DNA of 18,877 nucleotides from assembly GCA_045603305.1 (NCBI GenBank), contig JAZULV010000008.1:1-18877 (forward strand), read 5' to 3'. Origin of the DNA: JAFRXK01 sp045603305 (GTDB lineage: Bacteria; Bacillota; Clostridia; Lachnospirales; Lachnospiraceae). Position 1 is the stretch's first letter; each line of letters opens with the position of its first letter. The translations under genes were made by a program, and so were the position numbers. The notes beneath the pieces are model-generated. The model worked only from the letters and a program-made list of their open reading frames with translations, was not told the DNA's origin and did no database searches. Below are positions 1 through 5,516 of the stretch, piece after piece.

Positions 1-930
1 TTCTAAATCTCTTTTTCTTAATCGTAGTAATCTTACTCTGCCACAGTTTGTAATTCTAAAATTCGACAAATTGTATTTTATCTCCATGTTATTCAAGCAT
101 TTTAAGTACTCTTCACAATATAAATCTATCAACATGCATAATTCGTTTATTTCTAGTTCACTTAACTCAAATAAACAATTCGATAAATTAACAAAATATG
201 TATCTCTTTTTTTGTTGCTTAAATTTCTTTGAATATATGGTCTTAACCCAAAGCCTACCGGAGTGTGATTGCCCACACACAATTTTTCTAATATCTCTAC
301 ACCTTTTATTTTTATTGTTATACCACGTATTAATAATGTCCTAAAATACAAGGTACAATCAGGTGTAATTTGCTCTATACTAGGAAGTACACCTTCAATA
401 GCGACTTTGCTTGTTGCATTCTTATAAAAAGGCCATTTTGTTGATATTATCTCTTCTTGCTGCACAAAGTCATAAACATCGTCAAGTATAACATCAATAA
501 CATTATACATATCGTCAAGTGTTCTAATATTAGATTTTATTCTTGCTGCTAGTTCATTAAGATTACATGTTCTTTTATAATCATCAATACGCTTAACAAT
601 ATTTTCTTTTTTCTTTTTGGCTTCATTTAAAGCATGCCAAATCATGCCTGGAGGTAAAATTTTCCGGTTATCAACATTTGGTTTTCTACACGTAGGAATA
701 AAATTAAGTAAATCATTTTCCTTAAAATCTAATGGTAATTCAAATTGTTTTAGTATCATTTCTAGTTCAAGTTCATTTCCAGATTTAAAGTAATGCTTAC
801 TAATTATATGATCAACTTCTAGCTCACGAAAATTAATAAAATCACCATAATATATATCACGATATCCATATTCCTCCCATATTGCAACACGCAAAAAAAT
901 ATTATGTGGATCTGTATACTCTGATACCAT
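1..930 (-). CDS. HNH-endonuclease-like protein, N-terminal 310 residues (3' end off window)
   Basis: An open frame starts at ATG 930 and runs to base 1 without a stop, so the gene continues past the left edge. The start is well supported: AAGGAG lies 5 bases upstream. Residues 11-45 (an FLRVAIWEEYGYRD stretch, then LEVDHIIS with D40-H41) and 75-90 (LNFIPTC, then PNVDNRK) match the layout of an HNH beta-beta-alpha-metal nuclease: Asp-His, an Asn about 35 residues later, and a final Asn/Lys segment. The Cys pairs that structure many HNH domains are absent (YRDIYYGD where CxxC would sit). Residues 100-310 contain a charged helix (103-120) and no domain I recognise. HNH nucleases occur in restriction, phage-defence and mobile genes; context suggests an accessory or defence gene, but that is inference. 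It is divergent from the structured RNA that starts 100 bases away. Confidence 0.7.
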   Translation of the reverse strand, partial: MVSEYTDPHNIFLRVAIWEEYGYRDIYYGDFINFRELEVDHIISKHYFKSGNELELEMILKQFELPLDFKENDLLNFIPTCRKPNVDNRKILPPGMIWHALNEAKKKKENIVKRIDDYKRTCNLNELAARIKSNIRTLDDMYNVIDVILDDVYDFVQQEEIISTKWPFYKNATSKVAIEGVLPSIEQITPDCTLYFRTLLIRGITIKIKGVEILEKLCVGNHTPVGFGLRPYIQRNLSNKKRDTYFVNLSNCLFELSELEINELCMLIDLYCEEYLKCLNNMEIKYNLSNFRITNCGRVRLLRLRKRDLE

Positions 931-998
931 ATTCGCTCCTTATTATTAGTCAACTCCTATAGAAATATAAAAATATCTAGTTAATCAACTAATCACCA

Positions 999-1026
999 TT
1001 GACAATTTATGTATTTGTGGTATACT
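999..1026 (+). promoter_or_regulatory. Strong sigma-A promoter with extended -10, driving the structured RNA
   Basis: A perfect -35 TTGACA (999-1004) is separated by 16 bases from TATACT (1021-1026), and a TG dinucleotide at 1018-1019 makes an extended -10. The expected transcription start is at about 1033, exactly where the first hairpin begins. No gene start with a ribosome-binding site follows at a normal distance. Confidence 0.75.
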
Positions 1027-1032
1027 ACAACA

Positions 1033-1240
1033 TAAGTAGATGGTTTATGGTTATTTCTACCATCTGCTTAGTTGTGGCGATTTGTTGTTGTTGTTGTTTG
1101 TCGCTACATGATTTTCGGATTGTAATATGGGGTGAGAGCTATATTACAGTCACACATCGAAACTGTAGAAAAACTACAGTCGATTGATGTTTCTCTTTTT
1201 TTTCGCGACTCTATTCTTTAGATAGGGTCGCATTTTTTTG
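1033..1240 (+). ncRNA. Candidate structured small RNA, about 208 nt, five hairpins
   Basis: The unit lies between a strong promoter and an intrinsic terminator and folds by eye into consecutive stems. H1 pairs 1033-1044 with 1059-1070 (12 bp, one G-U). H2 pairs 1073-1080 with 1101-1108 (8 bp, one G-U), with a 20-nt loop made only of U and G in UUG repeats. H3 pairs 1118-1130 with 1139-1151 (13 bp, two G-U); its core, 1121-1128 with 1141-1148, is perfect. H4 pairs 1156-1159 with 1181-1184 and 1162-1168 with 1174-1180, with a 2-nt bulge. H5 is the terminator. The only sizeable frame lacks a ribosome-binding site. A 46-residue hydrophobic peptide from ATG 1047 cannot be fully excluded and would make this a type I toxin-like RNA. 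I recognise no Rfam family: it is not 6S, tmRNA, SRP or RNase P RNA. It is divergent from the HNH gene and convergent with the gene at 1362-1970. Confidence 0.6.
1205..1239 (+). terminator. Intrinsic terminator of the structured RNA
   Basis: The arms 1205-1214 and 1222-1231 pair over 10 bp with one G-U wobble (an eleventh G-U pair is possible), around a loop of about 5 nt. An A and then seven T residues (1233-1239) follow. The T-run is on the right, so it terminates plus-strand transcription. Confidence 0.8.
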
Positions 1241-1361
1241 CTCTAAAACTTTCGCTTAGTTTGCTTATCGAACTCATGTTCTTTTTTGTATGGTATCATA
1301 AAGTGATTAATATGTCAACAACTATAAAAATTACTCATTGTTAGTAATAAGTTGTATCAAA

Positions 1362-1970
1362 TTACCATAATCTCTTAATTGGTGGATTCCATTTATAGTT
1401 TCTTAATGGAATATTATGTTCCCAGTATAAGTGTCCTTGTTCTAATTTAGTGTAATACTCAGTCCTACCACCTTTTGAAAGCATGTTTACTCCCGGAACA
1501 AAAAGTATTTTTAAGCTCGGGTGTCTCTGTTGTATATTTTTTTCGATAATACTACACGCCTTTATAACCCGTTGCATTCCAAGTTCGCCTAGACCATCTA
1601 ATGCGTATCTGTCCGAAAACATTCTTGGGACTTTATATTTTTTTGATAACAAAACATGAAAAGCGATGCCTAATGGATTCGTTAAGAAACTGATATAATT
1701 CGTATTAATATCGTTATACTCGTCTCTCCACGAATCGCCATAAATTTCTGATAACTCCTCACTTATAGAATCTAAAAACGCCCATCTTTCTTCTGGATTT
1801 TTTAATCCTTCAACGATTTCTCTTTCTTCTGCAAGTGTTGCTTTCAATGTTTCATGCGTATTCTGACTTTGACTATTCCATTCATCGTTTTTATTTTTCT
1901 CGCTAGATGATAAAAATCCCTTAGTAAGATAATAACTTCCACCAAATAATGCTATAAAAAACTCAAACAT
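1362..1970 (-). CDS. Orphan membrane-anchored protein of unknown function (202 aa)
   Basis: I do not recognise this protein. Residues 1-20 from the chosen start (MFEFFIALFGGSYYLTKGF) form one hydrophobic helix. A charged, low-complexity linker follows (about 22-50), then a soluble region rich in Lys, Tyr and Trp. This suggests an N-terminal anchor or uncleaved signal with a folded domain behind it; there is no lipobox. A GTG at 1979 gives three extra residues, but it overlaps the AGAGG ribosome-binding site, so ATG 1970 (8 bases after AGAGG) is preferred. It ends 122 bases from the terminator of the convergent structured RNA. A minus-strand extended -10 at 2140-2148 could drive it across the degraded segment at 1982-2135. 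No family or partner can be named. Confidence 0.55.
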   Translation of the reverse strand: MFEFFIALFGGSYYLTKGFLSSSEKNKNDEWNSQSQNTHETLKATLAEEREIVEGLKNPEERWAFLDSISEELSEIYGDSWRDEYNDINTNYISFLTNPLGIAFHVLLSKKYKVPRMFSDRYALDGLGELGMQRVIKACSIIEKNIQQRHPSLKILFVPGVNMLSKGGRTEYYTKLEQGHLYWEHNIPLRNYKWNPPIKRLW

Positions 1971-1981
1971 ATTAAACACCT

Positions 1982-2135
1982 CTATCCATACACTTCTTCT
2001 ATAGACTCTTTTGCATTTTTAATCTGCTCAATAGTTTCTTCTATCTATTGCAAACTACATCTTCTGATACATTTTGTCATCTTATAGATTTTCCAGTATA
2101 TTGTCCAAATAATCTTGTTCATCTTCAAACACTAT
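1982..2135 (-). pseudogene. Possible degraded remnant of a small gene
   Basis: Reading leftward on the minus strand, one frame gives FEDEQDYLDNILENL, a stop, DDKMYQKM, another stop, then FAIDR. After a frame shift the reading continues as IEETIEQIKNAKESIEEVYG and ends with TAG at 1982-1984, just before the ribosome-binding site of the next gene. The pieces are acidic and helical and look like coding sequence, yet no intact frame with a start exists. This would fit a small gene broken by two stops and a frameshift. It could also be chance in AT-rich DNA. Confidence 0.25.
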
Positions 2136-2139
2136 ATAT

Positions 2140-2148
2140 ATTATACCA
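2140..2148 (-). promoter_or_regulatory. Extended -10 promoter element
   Basis: On the minus strand the sequence is TGG-TATAAT, a perfect -10 (2145-2140) with an extended TGn motif. There is no good -35 at 17 bases; TTGTTT at 2170-2165 lies 19 bases away. It would place a start near 2133 and transcribe the remnant and the gene at 1362-1970. Confidence 0.4.
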
Positions 2149-2286
2149 GATACTCACACTAATAAAACAACTATTCATTTATCAACTTACGTCGTTTATT
2201 GGTTTTTCTTTTAAAATAATATCACTTGAACAATTCAAAACCAGCCTATAGTTACTATAAAAATTAAATTCAATAAAATACATTTT

Positions 2287-2318
2287 AAAATAAGAGGCAG
2301 TCATTTCTGACTACCTCT
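2287..2318 (-). terminator. Intrinsic terminator with GAAA tetraloop
   Basis: Read on the minus strand, 11-bp arms (2318-2308 and 2303-2293, one G-U wobble) close a GAAA tetraloop and are followed by TATTTT. It is a good terminator for leftward transcription, either for read-through from tsf, whose stop is 240 bases upstream, or for a lost gene. Confidence 0.6.
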
Positions 2319-2438
2319 GTACTATACATGTGCAAATTGATACTGATAATAATAAATTTGCGTAAACTTCGCTGAAGATATTTCAAGTTTATATTACGCA
2401 TTTTTCTACGCAATTTTTACGCAAAACTATCCGATAAG

Positions 2439-2468
2439 TTATGATACTTTATGATAGTTTATGATACT
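2439..2468. repeat. Three tandem 10-bp repeats (TTATGATACT)
   Basis: Three head-to-tail copies of TTATGATACT occur; the middle one has G for C at position 9. An inverted copy of the core (TATCATAAAGT) lies at 1294-1304. Short tandem sites of this kind can be arm-type binding sites of tyrosine recombinases, but no integrase gene is present here. Confidence 0.6.
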
Positions 2469-2560
2469 TTACCAAATTCACATATTAGACTTTTTAATTA
2501 TCAAAACCCTTGAAAACACTGGGTTTATTGAGATTTAAGACTATAACTTTGCTGACGTGC

Positions 2561-3496
2561 TTACATTCCCATCTGCTTTGCAACTTCTTCTGCAAAGTTT
2601 TCGCTCTTCTTCTCAAGACCTTCACCTGTCTCGAAACGAATGAACTTCTTAACCTCGAGTGTTGTGCCAGCCTTCTTAGCAACTTCTTCAAGATACTTGC
2701 CAACTAACTGCTTTCCATCCTCAGCCTTTACGTATACCTGGTCAACAAGACAGAACTCCTTGAGCTCCTTGTTAAGACGACCCATAACCATACCTGAAAG
2801 AACCTTCTCAGGAGCGTCCGGCTTCTCGTTCTTAGCTGCAACCATGAGGATTTCCTTTTCCTTCTCGATGAATTCCTGTGAAATCTCTGAACGGTTAACG
2901 TATGATGGCTTAAGAGCTGCAACCTGCATAGCGATGTTCTTAAGAGCTTCCTTAATATCATCGTTAACTGCAGGGCATTCTGCAACTACAAGAACACCAA
3001 TCTTACCGCCTGCGTGTACGTAATCAACTACTACACCATTGTCAGCTGTAACCTTCTCATATCTTCTAATCTTAAGGTTCTCACCGATAACTGCAACCTT
3101 ACCTGAAAGAGCTTCTGCTACAGTCTTATCTTCCTCAAGGTACCACTTCTCAGCCATAAATGCGTCCATATCAGCTGCATCTGAGTTGATAGCCTGAGTA
3201 GCAACCTGAGCTACATACTCCTGGAAATCTGCATTCTTAGCAACGAAGTCTGTCTCTGAATTAACTTCTACAACAACACCAGTCTTGCCATCCTCGCTAA
3301 CGAGTGTCTTAGCAATACCTTCTGCTGCAATTCTACCAGCCTTCTTAGCTGAAGCTGCAAGTCCCTTTTCTCTAAGGAAATCTACAGCCTTCTCCATATC
3401 GCCGTCTGTCTGTGCAAGAGCCTTCTTGCAGTCCATCATACCAGCGCCTGTCATTTCTCTTAACTCTTTTACCATTCCTGCTGTAATTGCTGCCAT
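2561..3496 (-). CDS. tsf: Translation elongation factor Ts (EF-Ts)
   Basis: EF-Ts is the cytoplasmic guanine-nucleotide exchange factor that recycles EF-Tu by displacing GDP. The 311-residue product has the usual layout. An N-terminal UBA-like module spans 1-50, with MTGAGMMDCKKAL (residues 15-27) and the EF-Tu-contacting helix. The TDFVA signature is at 82-86, in the core that inserts into EF-Tu, and a long C-terminal core follows. Length fits the bacterial family. The ATG at 3496 has GGAGG 8 bases upstream. It is the second gene of the rpsB-tsf operon, after an unusually long 202-base spacer full of inverted repeats. Downstream DNA loses core-gene character. Confidence 0.97.
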   Translation of the reverse strand: MAAITAGMVKELREMTGAGMMDCKKALAQTDGDMEKAVDFLREKGLAASAKKAGRIAAEGIAKTLVSEDGKTGVVVEVNSETDFVAKNADFQEYVAQVATQAINSDAADMDAFMAEKWYLEEDKTVAEALSGKVAVIGENLKIRRYEKVTADNGVVVDYVHAGGKIGVLVVAECPAVNDDIKEALKNIAMQVAALKPSYVNRSEISQEFIEKEKEILMVAAKNEKPDAPEKVLSGMVMGRLNKELKEFCLVDQVYVKAEDGKQLVGKYLEEVAKKAGTTLEVKKFIRFETGEGLEKKSENFAEEVAKQMGM

Positions 3497-3698
3497 ATTC
3501 TATTCCTCCATATTATTTATCTATAATATGAATAAACGCGAAACACGGTTGCTACGTTGCTTTCAGCAACTCCCGCACCCGCCAGCCTGCGTAACTCCAA
3601 GCATTCACTTTACGTTACGCATTCTGTACATTCGCCAAATATCCTAAAATTTTCGTGCAAGCACGAAAATTTCGTCTGTTTGGCTCATTGTTTCACAA
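3497..3698 (-). promoter_or_regulatory. rpsB-tsf spacer with three inverted repeats
   Basis: The spacer contains a perfect 12-bp palindrome around a 2-nt centre (3647-3658 with 3661-3672), an 8-bp inverted repeat TGCGTAAC/GTTACGCA (3588-3595 with 3614-3621) and a 6-bp hairpin (3556-3561 with 3565-3570). None has a U-tract in the direction of transcription, so they do not look like terminators. They may process or stabilise the bicistronic mRNA, or mark an inserted intergenic repeat. No promoter was recognised here. Confidence 0.5.
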
Positions 3699-4448
3699 TT
3701 ATTCCTCTACTGCTTCCTCAACTGCCTCAACAACTTCCTCTTCTACAGGAGCTGCTGAAACTTCTTCACCCTGATTAGCCTCGATTACTGCGTCTGCCAT
3801 CTTAGAAACGATAAGCTTAACAGCTCTGATAGCATCGTCGTTACCTGGGATAACGTAATCAAGCTCTTCTGGGTCACAGTTTGTATCTGCAATACCGATA
3901 AGTGGAATACCAAGTGTGTGAGCTTCCTGAACACAAATCTTCTCCTTCTTAGGATCTACTACAAAGATAGCGTCCGGAACCTTCTTCATATCCTTGATAC
4001 CGCCAAGGTTCTTCTCTAACTTCTCCCATTCCTTCTTAAGCTGGATAACTTCCTTCTTTGGAAGAACATCAAATGTTCCATCCTCAGCCATTGTCTCAAT
4101 AGCCTTAAGTCTGGCGATTCTGCTCTGGATTGTCTTGAAGTTTGTGAGCATACCACCTAACCATCTCTGGTTAACATAGTACATACCGCAACGCTCTGCC
4201 TCTGACTGAACAGCATCCTGCGCCTGCTTCTTTGTACCAACAAAAAGAATAGTACCACCATCAGCTGCGATATCAGCGATTGCCTTGTAAGCCTCATCAA
4301 CCTTACCTACAGACTTCTGTAAGTCGATGATGTAGATACCATTTCTCTCTGTGTAAATGTATGGAGCCATCTTAGGGTTCCATCTTCTTGTCTGATGTCC
4401 AAAATGAACACCTGCTTCGAGTAACTGTTTCATTGAAATAACGCTCAT
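3699..4448 (-). CDS. rpsB: 30S ribosomal protein S2
   Basis: S2 is a small-subunit ribosomal protein that binds late in 30S assembly and sits at the head-body junction near S1 or its functional substitutes. The 249-residue sequence is a full-length match to the family: MKQLLEAGVHFGHQTRRWNPKM near the N-terminus, GTKKQAQDAV and the NQRWLGGMLTNFKT signature in the first third, and PLIGIADTNCDPEELDYVIPGNDDA in the second half. A Glu-rich tail (about 231-249) is a common lineage extension. The ATG at 4448 has AGGAGG 6 bases upstream. It is the promoter-proximal gene of rpsB-tsf, and its leader carries a hairpin that may mediate autoregulation. Confidence 0.98.
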   Translation of the reverse strand: MSVISMKQLLEAGVHFGHQTRRWNPKMAPYIYTERNGIYIIDLQKSVGKVDEAYKAIADIAADGGTILFVGTKKQAQDAVQSEAERCGMYYVNQRWLGGMLTNFKTIQSRIARLKAIETMAEDGTFDVLPKKEVIQLKKEWEKLEKNLGGIKDMKKVPDAIFVVDPKKEKICVQEAHTLGIPLIGIADTNCDPEELDYVIPGNDDAIRAVKLIVSKMADAVIEANQGEEVSAAPVEEEVVEAVEEAVEE

Positions 4449-4490
4449 TTCTCTACCTCCTGGTTAATTTCTTCCACATGCCTATTACTT

Positions 4491-4523
4491 CTTAGTTTCA
4501 CCGGCTCCCCGGCACCAGATAAG
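4491..4523 (-). promoter_or_regulatory. Hairpin in the rpsB 5' leader
   Basis: In the minus-strand leader, CTTA and TAAG close a stem-loop whose inner stem is CCGG-GGAG-CCGG, extended by G-U pairs. It lies within the roughly 130-nt leader between the promoter and the rpsB ribosome-binding site. Leaders of ribosomal protein operons often bind their own product; this hairpin is a candidate S2-responsive element, though I cannot assign it to a known family. Confidence 0.4.
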
Positions 4524-4585
4524 AACCAGCATGCGTGATTATTTTCAAGAAACGCCCGGGCAAGTTTAATGCCACAAGCTTTTAT

Positions 4586-4614
4586 AGTCTAACATAAACT
4601 TTTCCTATATGCAA
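4586..4614 (-). promoter_or_regulatory. sigma-A promoter of rpsB-tsf
   Basis: On the minus strand, TTGCAT (4614-4609) is followed after 17 bases by TAGACT (4591-4586), preceded by TGT as an extended -10. It lies 138 bases upstream of the rpsB start codon. Confidence 0.6.
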
Positions 4615-4665
4615 TACTTTTAAACGCATTTTTTACGCAAAAAAGCCCATATTTTCAAAGAAAAA

Positions 4666-5499
4666 CTACTGAACATTCCCGCTGCTCATGCCTTCACTGC
4701 CCTCGCCTAAGGGAAGCCACTCCAGAGCCTTATAAATATACTCATCCCAGAATACCCAGTTATGTATTCCCGGAGACTCAACATAGGTCACATCAGCCTC
4801 ATTTTCAAAAAGAAAATCTCTGTACTTACGATTGTTTTCAATAAGGAAATCCTCAGTTCCGCATGCCATATATATCTTAGGAAGCTCCTCGCCCTTTTCT
4901 CTTAAGCGTCTTACCAGCTCGCAATAATCCTTGTCACTGCCCTTTAACTTATCCAAATCACCAAAAACTGATTCATAGTAGTCCCTGCGGCCTATAATTC
5001 CAACCACATCATTATTTGAATTAATTATATCTTCAATTGTAAATGCCGCTGACAGTGCGATTATTCTGCCAAAGGTATTGTGATACTTAAGACCATTAAC
5101 CATTGCACCGTAACCGCCCATGGAAAGTCCGCCGATAAAAGTATCCTCTTTCTTAGTTGACAGCGGAAACATCGCTCTGGTCATCTCCACAAGCTCTTTA
5201 CCAATGAATGTGCTGTAATTTGCGCCGTACTTTTCCTGACCGTCCACATAAAAATGATTATCACCGGAAGGCATTACTACTGCGAGATTCTTCTCGGAAG
5301 CCCAGGAAAGTATTCTTGTACCATTCACCCAGTCGGTATAATCCCCATATATACCATGAAGCAGATACAATGTCTTAAACAGTTTTCTTTCTGATGTTAT
5401 CTCTCCGTCAAAATTGTACTTATCCACCGGAATAATTACATTCACCGATACATTCTTCATAAGAGAAATTGAAAAAAAGTTTACTGTTGCTAATGCCAT
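4666..5499 (-). CDS. Serine esterase, EstD/EstA-like alpha/beta hydrolase
   Basis: This 277-residue alpha/beta hydrolase of the putative-esterase (esterase D / S-formylglutathione hydrolase-like) family should cleave short-chain acyl or acetyl esters. LYLLHGIYGD (44-53) carries the HG oxyanion motif. GLSMGG (124-129) holds the nucleophile Ser126. ACGTEDFLI places the acid at Asp217, and PGIHNW gives His246, so the triad is complete. There is no signal peptide, so it is probably cytoplasmic. The start ATG follows AAGGAGG by 8 bases. The gene begins only 17 bases after hisA and is probably co-transcribed, although no metabolic link to histidine is evident. Related enzymes in gut Clostridia deacetylate oligosaccharides; the substrate cannot be fixed here. 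A short tail rich in Gly and Ser ends the protein. Confidence 0.85.
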   Translation of the reverse strand: MALATVNFFSISLMKNVSVNVIIPVDKYNFDGEITSERKLFKTLYLLHGIYGDYTDWVNGTRILSWASEKNLAVVMPSGDNHFYVDGQEKYGANYSTFIGKELVEMTRAMFPLSTKKEDTFIGGLSMGGYGAMVNGLKYHNTFGRIIALSAAFTIEDIINSNNDVVGIIGRRDYYESVFGDLDKLKGSDKDYCELVRRLREKGEELPKIYMACGTEDFLIENNRKYRDFLFENEADVTYVESPGIHNWVFWDEYIYKALEWLPLGEGSEGMSSGNVQ

Positions 5500-5516
5500 A
5501 TCTTCCCCTCCTTACA

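Larger units (their letters stand above)
1971..2560. other. Gene-poor, AT-rich gap between the accessory genes and tsf
   Basis: This stretch of about 590 bases holds no convincing intact gene. Its contents are the gene remnant and -10 element above, a minus-strand terminator (2287-2318), an imperfect inverted repeat with TGCGTAA/TTACGCA ends, a cluster of ACGCA motifs in T-runs (2396-2426), three tandem decamers (2439-2468), and a weak 6-bp hairpin (2504-2509 with 2521-2526) that may end tsf transcription. Confidence 0.6.

Noticed and set aside
999..1187. A 62-codon frame on the plus strand
   Set aside because: Its TTG start lies inside the -35 element and no ribosome-binding site precedes its inner ATG; the C-rich run comes from a UUG repeat in an RNA loop. 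A short peptide from ATG 1047 remains only a weak alternative.
1205..1239. Bidirectional terminator between the RNA and the gene at 1362
   Set aside because: The minus-strand side of the stem is followed by A residues, not T, so it works only for plus-strand transcription.
1033..1240. HEARO/omega RNA next to an IscB-type nuclease
   Set aside because: The neighbouring HNH protein begins with the nuclease domain and shows no RuvC motif or arginine bridge, and the RNA is divergent, so an IscB-type system is not supported.
2048..2251. A 67-codon plus-strand frame
   Set aside because: No ribosome-binding site, low-complexity AT-rich sequence, and overlap with a minus-strand promoter element; likely chance.
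2330..2420. A 38-codon minus-strand frame starting MRNINLKYLQ
   Set aside because: No ribosome-binding site, and it runs into the terminator hairpin; treated as non-coding.
2640..3023. Long plus-strand frames opposite tsf, rpsB and cadA
   Set aside because: They are antisense shadows of genes with clear family matches and have no ribosome-binding sites.
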